A DNA stretch of 64,000 nt, taken from positions 62,001 through 126,000 of the forward strand of contig JAJDAN010000043.1 of assembly GCA_029261855.1 (NCBI GenBank). The letters run 5' to 3'. Below are positions 51,184 to 60,206 of this stretch, in pieces. A program made the position numbers and the translations under genes. The stretch is from Deltaproteobacteria bacterium (GTDB lineage: Bacteria > Myxococcota_A > UBA9160 > UBA4427). The notes under the pieces are model-generated. The model searched no databases, had not been told where the DNA came from, and saw only the letters and a list, made by a program, of their open reading frames with translations. Positions within the stretch are counted from its first letter, which is position 1; each line of letters opens with the position of its first letter.

Positions 51184-53124
51184 GTGACGATCCCCCAGAT
51201 CCCTCGACTCTCCGTTTCTCCTCGGGCGCTCGCGTGCGATGCCTGGCGGGACGATTGCCCCGAAGACCTGCTCACCCGGCTTGCTGCTTCCGTGGGCCCG
51301 CTGCGTCGGGTGATGGCGGCGATTGCGGCGCGGCTCATCGACACGTCGGCCCACGAGACCCTGTGCTTCGCTCGCCTCTCGGACTACGCGCGCGAGCAGC
51401 TCGGCATCTCGTCGCGGCAGCTGCAAGAGCTGGCGCGGGTCCATCGTGCGCTCGCGGGGCTTCCCGGGCTCGAACGCGCCCTCGTCTCGAATGCGCTTCC
51501 GTGGAGCAAGGCGCGCTTGATCGCACGTGTCGCGACAGGCGAGGACGAGTCGACCTGGATCGAGCTGGCGTTGGCCGTGTCCACACGCGAACTCGAACGC
51601 CGCGTGCGGGTGCAGTCACCGCCTCCTGCTGCACCTGAAGATCCGCAGTGCGGCGTCTCGTTGCGGTGCTCGCTGGCGCTGGCGGAAAAGTGGAGCCTGG
51701 TGCGCGACCTGGCGGAGCGTGTGGCCGGCGAGCGGTTGTCGGCAGGGGAGGTGCTTGAGCTCGTCGTCGCCGAAGCGTTCTCGGCGGTCGGTGTCGATGC
51801 CAGTACCTCGACCGACTGCGAGATGCAGCCGCGCGTCCGTCGAGAGCGCGACGAGGACGCCTTCGCTGCAGGAACTCGCATTCGGAACCCCGGCATCCCC
51901 GGCGAGGTGCTTCGCCTCGCGACCGGCCTGCACGATGCGAACGCGCATTCACTCGACCGTCGGCTGCGCCGGGCGATCCAGCTCGAGCAGACCCTCGATG
52001 CCAGCATCGCGCCACTGTTGCGCGTGGTGTCGAGCGCAGAATACGAGTGGAAGGGCGACTATCAGACGCTGGCCGACTACGTGCGCAACGATCTGGGGAT
52101 GTCCCCTCGCAAGGCCCGCGCGCTGCTGCGGCTCGAGCGAGTGAGCGGCGCTTGTCCCGAGTTGCGGGAAGCCTACCGCGCCGGGAGGCTGTCCTGGGTG
52201 AAGGCCCAATGCTTGCTGCCGCTCCTGGCGATCGAAATGGAAGGCGAATGGCGCCAGGAATGGGTGGACTGGGCGGGGCAGGTCACCGTGCGACGTCTCG
52301 TGGCGGACATCGAGCGCGCGCTGTTGTTGCGCGCCGGGACCGAGTTCGGGTGGGCGCGCTGCAAGTTCCATCCGGAACGCGTGCAGGATCCCATCTCCGA
52401 AGAGGAAGCCGAAAAGGAACGGCAAGTGTGTGCGCCCCCGATGGAGCTCGAGGCCACCCAGCAGCTGCGGTGGTCGGTCCCGATGGACGTCGCGCTGATG
52501 TTCCTTGGCGTGCAAGTGGCGGTGCGCGAGGCCGTTCGCCGCCGGGACGGGTCGGGCGGCGTCGATACCAGTGATGCGTCCGTCTTCGAGGCACTGCTCG
52601 ACCACGCGATCGCGGCCTGGACCCTGCGCGAGCCGGGGCAGCGGCGTCCCGACCCGGTGATCGAGCGCGACGGCTACCGCTGCCTGGTGCCGGGCTGCAC
52701 CTCGCGCAAGAGCCTGCACGACCACCACGTGGTCTTCCGGTCCGCCGGCGGCTCCGACGCGCCCGAAAACCGCGTCACGCTTTGCGCCTTCCACCACCAG
52801 CGGGGCGTGCACGCGGAGAGAATGCACATCTACGGCAGCGCCCCGGCGCGACTCGAGTTCGTGCTGCCTACCGGCCGCTATGCGTCCGGAGACCTGCGAC
52901 TGCCCGACGAGGTCCAGGCGCTGGGTGTGGAAGACCGGCAGCAGTTGCTTCAGCTGACGCGGCGTCGCTCCGCTCGTCCCGAGGTCAAAGACGACGCCTG
53001 GATCGCCCCAGCGAGGAGGTTCGCAACCCGTTCGGATCAACTTGACCGCAGCGGGCGCTTTCGGCGGGTGTTGCGAAGAGTCGCAAGAGCCGTGAGGGCC
53101 GACAGAACGAGGATGTCGAGGTGA
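51184..53124 (+). CDS. DUF222/13E12-type HNH endonuclease
   Basis: 646 residues from GTG 51184. The helical N-terminal domain (DLLTRLAASVGPLRRVMAAI, YAREQLGISSRQLQEL) is duplicated within the protein (LADYVRNDLGMSPRKARALL at about 295). Near the C-terminus is an HNH: YRCLVPGCTSRKSLHDHHVV, GGSDAPENRVTLCAFHHQRG. Such proteins are common as many-copy, selfish-looking genes in actinobacteria and some Myxococcota. The last 40 residues from about 53000 run through a repeated 38-base block into the 3' end of the opposite gene, so the original stop was probably earlier. Confidence 0.87.
   Translation: MTIPQIPRLSVSPRALACDAWRDDCPEDLLTRLAASVGPLRRVMAAIAARLIDTSAHETLCFARLSDYAREQLGISSRQLQELARVHRALAGLPGLERALVSNALPWSKARLIARVATGEDESTWIELALAVSTRELERRVRVQSPPPAAPEDPQCGVSLRCSLALAEKWSLVRDLAERVAGERLSAGEVLELVVAEAFSAVGVDASTSTDCEMQPRVRRERDEDAFAAGTRIRNPGIPGEVLRLATGLHDANAHSLDRRLRRAIQLEQTLDASIAPLLRVVSSAEYEWKGDYQTLADYVRNDLGMSPRKARALLRLERVSGACPELREAYRAGRLSWVKAQCLLPLLAIEMEGEWRQEWVDWAGQVTVRRLVADIERALLLRAGTEFGWARCKFHPERVQDPISEEEAEKERQVCAPPMELEATQQLRWSVPMDVALMFLGVQVAVREAVRRRDGSGGVDTSDASVFEALLDHAIAAWTLREPGQRRPDPVIERDGYRCLVPGCTSRKSLHDHHVVFRSAGGSDAPENRVTLCAFHHQRGVHAERMHIYGSAPARLEFVLPTGRYASGDLRLPDEVQALGVEDRQQLLQLTRRRSARPEVKDDAWIAPARRFATRSDQLDRSGRFRRVLRRVARAVRADRTRMSR
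52998..53035 (+). repeat. 38-base dispersed repeat, copy 2 (between convergent genes)
   Basis: Same 38 bases with two changes. On the minus strand it would read PERVANLLAGAIQ, a fragment of a third copy of the PD-(D/E)XK family. It ends 1 base before the stop codon of the SBBP gene (53037-53039) and is read through by the HNH gene on the other strand. Confidence 0.78.
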
Positions 53125-56100
53125 GGCTCCGGCACGGAGAGGACACGGGTCGAGCGGTTGGCCACGCCATCTTCTGCGAAGACCGTGACGAACGGCGTCG
53201 CCAATGGGTTCACGCTGAAGCTGTCGGTGTAGGCCTGGTAGTCCAGGCCGTTGAAGGAGTAGAAGAGCGCTGCGACGCCAGACTCGGGGTCGTCTGCGAG
53301 CAAGGTGACCCGTCTCGAGACCCCGGCTTCGGGCGTCACGACGATGGCGATGCTCGGACCGTCGGTGTCCTGGGCCGGGGCTCCTGAGACGTCCGCCGAG
53401 GGAGGGACGACGGTTTCGAAGGTCTGGTCGTCGTCGGCGTCGTAACGCAGATCCTGCACTGCTGCCGGGGCAAGCGTGACGAGCGCTGCAGTCCCGGCGG
53501 GCAGGTCGATGTCGTTGAAGCGGACCGCTCGTGTCGTCGTATCCGGCGTCCCGAGACGGATCTCCACGCTCATGGGGTCGACGGTGCTCTGGAAGGTGAT
53601 CCTGTACTCCTCGATGGCCGATTCCGGAGTTGCGACCAGGAACACGTCCTCGCCGATCTCGATGACGTCGACTCCGGGCACGATGCCATGCAGGACCCCG
53701 TCGACCAGCGCGGTGCTGTTTCCGGACTCGTCCTCAACGATCACGTCGTCGACTCCGCTGATCGTCGTGTAGCGATAGGGTGGAATCGGTGCCGTCACCT
53801 GGACACCCACGGCAGCGCTTCCGACCGCGGGAGAGAGGCCGCCCCGGAGCCACTGCAGGATCTGATCCTGGACTTCCGGGTTTCCCATCATTCCGGTGTG
53901 GTCGACCAGGTCGTCCTCCGCGGGAGAGCTCGAGGCGAAGGTCAGCACCTCGGCATCCGGCGCGTTGAGGTCGGTCGTGCCGCCGATTCGTTCCGCACTC
54001 AGCGACGGCACGGTCCCGTCCCCCACGGTGAATACGGGTTCGATGACGGGCTTGACCGGACAGCGAAGTGGAAGCAGGCCGGTCGAGAGTCGGCAGGCGA
54101 TCCTGGTGGTGGCAACCAGGCCGCCGATCGTCCGGAACGCGGCCTTTCGGCCGAGAATGTGCCGATACTGGATGCCGGTCGCGTCCCCGCTCCAGTCGTC
54201 CTGCTCCTGCGTATGAAAGGCACTGTTGGCGGAGCCAGGAGCGAACCCCTCCCGTCCGTACGCGGCGTCGACGAACGCTGTGGCTTCGTCATAGGTCAGG
54301 GCCTGCAACAGGCCGTCGCCGTTGAGGTCGCGGTCCTTCTCCCGGATGACGGCGAGTCCGAGCACCTCGGAGGCCAGCTCGAAATAGCTTCGGGACGGCG
54401 CGAGCTGATGCAAGCCGGGCATCGAGCCGGCGATGTCCCGAAAGATCTTGCTGCCAACCCGGAATGGCAGGAAATCACCGGATTCGAGGACATACAGGAG
54501 CTTGGGCGCTCCCAGGAAGGGGCCGCCGACGGTGATCACCGTGTTCAGGCCGTGATCGTCGCTGTGGTCGAGGACGTAGCGCCGCGATATGACGCTCCCC
54601 ATGCTGTGCGCGACCACGCTGATCTCGGTGTCCGGATAGAAGAGCTGGACGCACAGCACGTAGTCGCGCAGGCGGTCTGCGTTCTCGCCGATGTCGAGTC
54701 GCCAGTCGTAGGGAAACGGGAAGAGGTCGGGTCGGACGGCGCCGTCGGCCTGGCTGAGGTCGCAGGAGTTCCCGGTCAGTCGCTCCGGAACGAAGGTCCC
54801 GTCGCCATCCGTCAGGCGATAGGAGACGAAGCCTTCGTCTGCGAGCCGTGTGAGGAAGGGCCCATAGATCGGAAGGAGGCCAGCGATTTCTCGTACGGGA
54901 TCAGCCGCGAGGATGTCGTGGTTCAGGGGGTCGTCGCTGGGATAGAGGCTCAGGTCTCTCCAGCGGCCGGGGCTCGTGCCCACCCAGATCTCCTCGTCGT
55001 TCGCACTGCGATCGATCAGGACACTGCCGGCTGCACCCGGCACGAAGATGACCGGCTGATCGAAGAGCGAGACGACGAAGCCGTCGAAGTCGCCGCCGGG
55101 GCTCGGCTGACTCGCGTCCTGCGTGGGGAAATCGGGAGAGTTCGTCGTTGCCGCGACTAGCAGGTTGCTGCTTCCGTAGCGTTCGATCCCCATCGTTTCG
55201 GGAAAGAAGATGGAATCTCCGTCGACGCCCGATCCCCCGAGATAGGTCGAGAATGAAAGTTCGGAACCGTCGGGAGCGAGCCGCGTGACGAAGATATCCT
55301 GGATGCCCCCGGCGAAACCTGGCTGCATGGGATTTCTCGTGGGAAAGTCGTCGGAGCCGGTGCGGCCTACCACGGTGGCCCGGCCCGTGTCATCGACGGC
55401 GATTCCGTTGCCCGATTCGTTCTGGCTGCCGCCGAGATAGGTCGAGTAGACGGCCAATCCATTGAGGTCGAGCTTCGTCACGAAGGCGTCGCTGCACGGA
55501 AAGATGCACAGCGGAGAGTCGGCATCGAGAACCCGCTGGAACGCGCCCGCAGTGGTTGGGAAGGCCGACGAGAAGGTCTGGCCGGTGAAGTAGGCGTTTC
55601 CGGCATCGTCGAGCGCGATGTCAAACCCTTGGGTGTCGGCGCCGGTACCCCCACGAATGTGCTGGTAGACGCCGCTCATCCCGTCGGAGCTGAGCTTGGT
55701 GACGAATGCGGACTGAATGCCGAGGAAGTTTCGCCCCGTGTATCCCGTGACGTGCGCCTGCCCGAGCGGATCCACGGCAATGTCGGCTCCCGTGTACTGG
55801 TTGAATCCGCTGCCGCAGCCGGCGCAGACCGTATGCACGACAGCCCCACTCGGGTCGAACTTGGTGACGAACGCGCCTCCCCCCCCAGTCGCGATCGTGA
55901 ATGGGAACCCGAAGCCGCCAAAGCCGGTGACGTAGGCGTTGCCGGCCAGATCGACGTCGACTCCGGCCCCGAAGTCGAAATCGGTTCCACCGAGATAGGT
56001 CACATACACGGGCATTCCGTCTGGGTCGAGCTTGGCGGCGAACGCGTCGCCGCTGCCGCCATAGCTCGACTGAGCCGCGTTGACGAGTGGGAGGTTTTCC

Positions 56101-57212
56101 GAGTTGGTCTGGCCAGCCACGTAGGCGTTGCCGTTGGCGTCCACCGCAATCGAGAGCGGATACTCGTCGGCGCCAGATGGAACCCCGCCTCCGCCGTCGG
56201 TTCCCTGGAAGAGCGTCGTGTACATTGGCCCCGTTCCCAGTGCCGAGAGCTTCTGCACGATCCCGTCGAAATGGACACCCACTTCTCGCGTGCCCACCAC
56301 ATAGGCGTTGCCGTCGCTGTCTGCGGCCACGTCCATGTAGAATTCTTGGCTTCCGGTTCCGAGATAGGTCGAGTAGACGACCCGCGGATCGATCACGAGC
56401 GCGCGGGCGTGGTCGTAGGCAGCGAGTTCGAAGCCGATGCGGTTCCCCGCACGCTGGACGAAGCCGCCCGAGATCGGTTCTCGCGTGCTCCGGTCCGCGC
56501 CCGCCTTCGCGCTCAATTGATAGATCTCGGGTCGGCGTAGGCGGATCTCACCGCTCCGCAGCGAGAGAACGAGATCCTCGTCTTCGAGGGCTACCCGAGC
56601 CGCGCCGTCGACCATGAACTCGATCACACTCGAATCGGCGCCGGGCTCTACGATGAAGTCGAACTCGAGCTGGCCACCGGCGCCGTAGTATTCGAGGTCG
56701 ATGCCGGGGTACACCTCGCGATAGCGAACTCGCGCGTGCGTGGGAATCCGCGTCAACCAGTTTCGCGTATCGCGGCCTCGCAGATAGTTCACGTGCCCGG
56801 GCAGGCGATCACGCCCCACGAGATCAGGCGAGGGGTTCGCGCCGAAGAGCTGCAGGCGAATCTCTTCCCTGTCGGCCGTCGCGCTTCTGTTGGCACCGAT
56901 GCGAGGCCCTGGCTGCAGCGGACGTGCCCGGTCGGCGAGATCCGCATCGCGACCTCTTGAACGGAGCGAGAGAATCGCTGCGGTCGAAGTGAGCGAAATG
57001 CGATAGCCGGGACCATCCGTCAGGAATCGAACCGAGGGCTCGGCCTGGCCGCGGTTGGGCTCGAACGCGAGCGGACCCCTCAGCACCGCGAGCGAAGGGG
57101 ACGGGGTCCGGTCGCGCGCGACAGAACGCGAGCCGGTCAGCAGCCCGGCGAGGATCAGGCCGATGCCCATGGTTCGAACTGCTGTCTCGATCGAGGCGGC
57201 TCGTTTCGGCAT
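53037..57212 (-). CDS. giant SBBP-repeat / LCAT-like lipase / PEP-CTERM exported protein
   Basis: 1391 residues from ATG 57212. Signal peptide, then the domain that precedes SBBP repeats (LAFEPNRGQAEPSVRFL). Around residues 270-690 come about eight SBBP beta-propeller repeats (LDGNAYVTGxTxSxxFP pattern, for example DSDGNAYVVGT, LAGNAYVTGFG). Residues about 720-1120 are an alpha/beta hydrolase of the lecithin:cholesterol acyltransferase type: FVPGAAGSVL, LFPFPYDWRLD and the nucleophile elbow VVAHSMGS. A beta-sandwich region follows, then a tail SVPEPHLDILVLSALTALAT ending in RKRPLRSS, a PEP-CTERM signal. It is likely exported and anchored as a surface enzyme or adhesin. The last gene before the right island end. 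Confidence 0.87.
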   Translation of the reverse strand: MPKRAASIETAVRTMGIGLILAGLLTGSRSVARDRTPSPSLAVLRGPLAFEPNRGQAEPSVRFLTDGPGYRISLTSTAAILSLRSRGRDADLADRARPLQPGPRIGANRSATADREEIRLQLFGANPSPDLVGRDRLPGHVNYLRGRDTRNWLTRIPTHARVRYREVYPGIDLEYYGAGGQLEFDFIVEPGADSSVIEFMVDGAARVALEDEDLVLSLRSGEIRLRRPEIYQLSAKAGADRSTREPISGGFVQRAGNRIGFELAAYDHARALVIDPRVVYSTYLGTGSQEFYMDVAADSDGNAYVVGTREVGVHFDGIVQKLSALGTGPMYTTLFQGTDGGGGVPSGADEYPLSIAVDANGNAYVAGQTNSENLPLVNAAQSSYGGSGDAFAAKLDPDGMPVYVTYLGGTDFDFGAGVDVDLAGNAYVTGFGGFGFPFTIATGGGGAFVTKFDPSGAVVHTVCAGCGSGFNQYTGADIAVDPLGQAHVTGYTGRNFLGIQSAFVTKLSSDGMSGVYQHIRGGTGADTQGFDIALDDAGNAYFTGQTFSSAFPTTAGAFQRVLDADSPLCIFPCSDAFVTKLDLNGLAVYSTYLGGSQNESGNGIAVDDTGRATVVGRTGSDDFPTRNPMQPGFAGGIQDIFVTRLAPDGSELSFSTYLGGSGVDGDSIFFPETMGIERYGSSNLLVAATTNSPDFPTQDASQPSPGGDFDGFVVSLFDQPVIFVPGAAGSVLIDRSANDEEIWVGTSPGRWRDLSLYPSDDPLNHDILAADPVREIAGLLPIYGPFLTRLADEGFVSYRLTDGDGTFVPERLTGNSCDLSQADGAVRPDLFPFPYDWRLDIGENADRLRDYVLCVQLFYPDTEISVVAHSMGSVISRRYVLDHSDDHGLNTVITVGGPFLGAPKLLYVLESGDFLPFRVGSKIFRDIAGSMPGLHQLAPSRSYFELASEVLGLAVIREKDRDLNGDGLLQALTYDEATAFVDAAYGREGFAPGSANSAFHTQEQDDWSGDATGIQYRHILGRKAAFRTIGGLVATTRIACRLSTGLLPLRCPVKPVIEPVFTVGDGTVPSLSAERIGGTTDLNAPDAEVLTFASSSPAEDDLVDHTGMMGNPEVQDQILQWLRGGLSPAVGSAAVGVQVTAPIPPYRYTTISGVDDVIVEDESGNSTALVDGVLHGIVPGVDVIEIGEDVFLVATPESAIEEYRITFQSTVDPMSVEIRLGTPDTTTRAVRFNDIDLPAGTAALVTLAPAAVQDLRYDADDDQTFETVVPPSADVSGAPAQDTDGPSIAIVVTPEAGVSRRVTLLADDPESGVAALFYSFNGLDYQAYTDSFSVNPLATPFVTVFAEDGVANRSTRVLSVPEPHLDILVLSALTALATLRNTRRKRPLRSS

Positions 57213-57386
57213 GGGGGTGCTCGGCCTCCAATTGTACGCCCGCCCGCCCCTGGAAGGGGGTGAAACGGACAGGCCGTATCGGTGTCAGGGCCGTCCTCGG
57301 TGCAACCCTCTGCAACCCATGTGGACACCCTGCAACCGCACGAGCGCCAACCACTTGTTATTCCTCGGGCTCCTCGGGTTCCCTTG

Positions 57387-57425
57387 ATCCAACGGTCCGA
57401 GTTCGAGCCCCCGAGGGCCCACCAT
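57387..57425 (+). repeat. right attachment site (attR-like), tRNA-Lys 3' copy
   Basis: 39 bases copying 4121-4160 of the tRNA-Lys gene: ATCCAACGGTCCG, then AG instead of GGG, then the exact 25 bases through CCCACCAT. No full tRNA precedes it, so it is a duplicated end and not a second tRNA. It marks the right border of the island. Confidence 0.85.
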
Positions 57426-57713
57426 GCCGCCCTCGATGCCGAGCCCCCCGGCCGCTGGCGGGCGGCTTAGCCGAATGGTCTGACCGGGCGATCACCCGCC
57501 CGAGGTACATCGCCAGCCGATCACCGGCCTCTGCGGACGGCAGCGCGTCGCGCTGGGGAACGAGCCCGTCGCCCAGCTGCTGAAGCTCGGCCTCGAGCGC
57601 TTCAGAAATCAAGCGCTCGGGCGCTAGGCGAGTCGATGCGCCCCCCGTTTGAGTTATCGCGGTTGACGACAGGTCGGCTATCGGTCTTCGCTGCACCGCC
57701 TCTGAGCGGGAGG
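57426..57713. other. gene-free right flank next to the attachment copy
   Basis: 288 bases. A minus-strand frame (LISEALEAELQQLGDGLV) crosses it but runs on through the tRNA copy and has no homology I can see. A GGGAGG motif near 57708-57713 serves the next gene. Before island insertion this would have been the sequence directly downstream of tRNA-Lys. Confidence 0.5.
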
Positions 57714-57725
57714 ATGGATCACGTG

Positions 57726-59942
57726 ATGCAGATACTCGTGCGCGCAGCGACCTGGCTTTCGGTCACGATGCTCACCCTCACCCTTGTGGCTTCGGCGCAG
57801 GGAGAGGATCGTTCGCGATCCGAAGTCGTGCGTCTCTATCACTTCCGAGAGGCTGGAGCGATTGCGGAAGTCCTGGAGCGGAAGTCCTCGGAGGACTTCG
57901 TGAAGTCCATCGGGTCTGATCTCGTCATCATCGACGCACCTCCGGGCGAAGACGAGCGGCGCCACAAGCTCAAGCGGCTCATTCAGCAGATGGACCTGCC
58001 TCGCCCGCAGATCAGCATGCGCTTCTTCTCGAGTCAGCTGAATGCCAAGGGCGACGATGCCGCTCTGGGTGACGCGCTCGGGTTGGGTCACGAGCTGCTG
58101 CGAAGACGAGTTCGCGATCTCAGCGGCGCGATGCAGGGGGCGATCCGACGAGGCGTCTGGTACCTCAGCGAGCAGATTCGTTGTTACCAGGCGACGAGTC
58201 CTTCGCCTTCGAAGATCGAGCCTCGCGCGTGTCCCGAGAAGGGCATTCAGGCGATCGACCACGAAGCCAGGATCTTCCGTGACTACATTCAGTCACCGCT
58301 GCGCGAAGGCGAGAACTACACGCTCGCCTATCGCGACGCCTTCGCGCCGTTCCCCGCGTCGCTGAGCCGGTTGTTCTTGCTCCTCGCAGCAACCGACAAC
58401 CCCTCGATAGAGGCGAGTAAGCTGGTCAGCGTGATGGAGGGCCGTTGGCCAGGTCAGTACTTCAAATCAGACCTGGTCGTTCTCTGCGATCCCGACGGCG
58501 CCGTCCCCAAACAGGCCGACTCTGAGCCCAAAGCAGACACGAGCCCCCGGGTGTTCCGCAGCTTTGGGCCGCTCCTGGCGGAACTCCTGGAGCGCGGAAG
58601 AGGGCGTCGGCTCAGGTCCGCACTCGCGGACTACCTGTTCCACTACAAGTGGTCGGTCCAGTACCCCGACGACTTCGTCAGCTACGATCTGCGGCGAAGC
58701 GCCGACACGTTGGACTCTCTGTTTGGAGGTCTGGTCGAGGCATTCAACGCCGACCTCGAGGTCTGCGTCGATCGGGCGATGCGCAGGCTCCCTTGGGAGT
58801 ACACAGACCTCGAGAAGGACAACCGAAGGACGCGAAGGCAAGCCTTCGAGGACGAGATCGCGGGCTTGAAGATGCAGATCAAGGCTGCGTCGCCGGAGGA
58901 CAAGCCCGATCTCGAGGAAGCGCTCGACGGCGTCAAGAGGCGGGCAGAGCGCGATCGTGGTGAGCACGAGCGCCGGAAGAGCCTCGGGAAGAAGATCGGA
59001 TACGCGTCCAATGGCTTGGTTGCGGTTTCCAGCCTGAGCGGGCGGTCCGCCAAGGTGGACGGGGGAGTAAAGCACTATTTCGGCTTTCAGAAGCCGATTT
59101 CCTTCGGAGACGCGCTCGAGGCCGCGAAGGAGGCGCTGAACGATGATGATGATGAAACGAGCGCCTTGGACGTCCTGAAGAACGATCCACGTGTTGCCGC
59201 CGCGAACGTGGCTCTCGCCATCGCGAAGGCAGCCGCCGATCCCGAAAGGACGACAGTCGCGATCAGTGACGGGACCAGTGTCGAGGTCACACCCATGGCG
59301 CTCTCGAGTGCGGCCAGCGCAGAGCTCGAGATCAAGCTGAAAATCGGCGAACGCGAGGAGCCCAAACAGACGAAGGGCGACGAGACGAAAACGGCACGGA
59401 TCGACCGGATCGTCCAGCACACTGTCGAGGATACGGTTCGCGTCGAGTCGTTGAAGCTCTTCGAGCTCAGCACCTTCGCGCAAGGACACCGACTCCCCGG
59501 TAGTGGGTGCTGGTGGCCCGGGACCTGGGACGTGATTCTGTCCCGGGAAGTGACGCGCTGTCCGTATCCGGTAGTTGGACATGCGGTCGAACTACTCGTC
59601 GGGCCGATCCCCTGGCTCGGCAACAAGGTCATGAAGCCGCTCTCGATCGATGTCGGGCCCAAGACCTCCCTGTCTCAGAGCAGCGCAGTGATCAGCGCCC
59701 TCGTCGTTCCGACAGCGGCCGACATTGCGCTGGGGCTCCGGTTCGACCTCGACGGACTGGGCGAAAAAAAATTCGACAGTCCAAGACAGCTGCTGCCCTT
59801 CGTACCCAAGGGCCTGCACACCGTCCGCGAGTACCACAAGGGGCTGGTGCGCACGCTGATGGGGTTGGATGGGCCCAGGGAGAAGGCGAGAGCACGGAGA
59901 GCCGTTCGTGACGGCTCGGCCGAACGCCGTGTAGTCCCGTAG
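57726..59942 (+). CDS. secreted protein with secretin-N-like domain
   Basis: 738 residues from ATG 57726; GGGAGG lies 12 bases upstream, while the ATG at 57714 lies only one base after it. Signal peptide (MLTLTLVASAQG). The first domain (VVRLYHFREAGAIAEVL, DLVIIDAPPGEDERRHKLKR and IQQMDLPRPQI) resembles the N domains of secretins, but no pore domain follows. A charged helical centre (about 390-440) and a C-terminal beta-rich region come after it. Not a known family; perhaps a periplasmic partner or orphan of a secretion system. Confidence 0.65.
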   Translation: MQILVRAATWLSVTMLTLTLVASAQGEDRSRSEVVRLYHFREAGAIAEVLERKSSEDFVKSIGSDLVIIDAPPGEDERRHKLKRLIQQMDLPRPQISMRFFSSQLNAKGDDAALGDALGLGHELLRRRVRDLSGAMQGAIRRGVWYLSEQIRCYQATSPSPSKIEPRACPEKGIQAIDHEARIFRDYIQSPLREGENYTLAYRDAFAPFPASLSRLFLLLAATDNPSIEASKLVSVMEGRWPGQYFKSDLVVLCDPDGAVPKQADSEPKADTSPRVFRSFGPLLAELLERGRGRRLRSALADYLFHYKWSVQYPDDFVSYDLRRSADTLDSLFGGLVEAFNADLEVCVDRAMRRLPWEYTDLEKDNRRTRRQAFEDEIAGLKMQIKAASPEDKPDLEEALDGVKRRAERDRGEHERRKSLGKKIGYASNGLVAVSSLSGRSAKVDGGVKHYFGFQKPISFGDALEAAKEALNDDDDETSALDVLKNDPRVAAANVALAIAKAAADPERTTVAISDGTSVEVTPMALSSAASAELEIKLKIGEREEPKQTKGDETKTARIDRIVQHTVEDTVRVESLKLFELSTFAQGHRLPGSGCWWPGTWDVILSREVTRCPYPVVGHAVELLVGPIPWLGNKVMKPLSIDVGPKTSLSQSSAVISALVVPTAADIALGLRFDLDGLGEKKFDSPRQLLPFVPKGLHTVREYHKGLVRTLMGLDGPREKARARRAVRDGSAERRVVP

Positions 59943-60206
59943 CGAGACCGCTTCCTTTCGCCCCGGCCCATCGCTCGACACGAAGTCGTAGGCCGCGCCG
60001 CGCCCATGTTCTGACGGACGACCTGGAGCGCGAGGGCCGGGTTCCGCTGGAGTTTCGTGGCGGGAAGCCCAAGCCCGAGGCCGCTCGGCCTTGAATGCGA
60101 GTGTAAAGCCAGATACAGCGGTCCGCGCTCGACGGGCGAACCCTATGCCGGGGCGGGATGGAGCGGGGGCTTGTTGGGGCAGACACGCGGATGGGCTGGC
60201 TGGATC

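Larger units (their letters stand above)
4160..57425 (+). mobile_element. tRNA-Lys genomic island (about 53 kb), integrase-defective
   Basis: The interval lies between the tRNA-Lys 3' end and its imperfect copy. It begins with a truncated P4-type integrase and carries accessory cargo: the phosphorothioation locus, many stand-alone nucleases, exported surface proteins and decayed genes. The right-hand repeat has accumulated two changes and the integrase is broken, so the element is probably fixed. It could be a composite of several successive insertions at the same tRNA rather than one event. What is seen is the repeat pair and the integrase remnant; the extent is inference. Confidence 0.75.

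Noticed and set aside
57430-57480. Possible second tRNA after the repeated tRNA end
   Set aside because: GGCTTAGCCGAATGG looks D-arm-like but no acceptor stem, anticodon arm or T-arm can be built in order.
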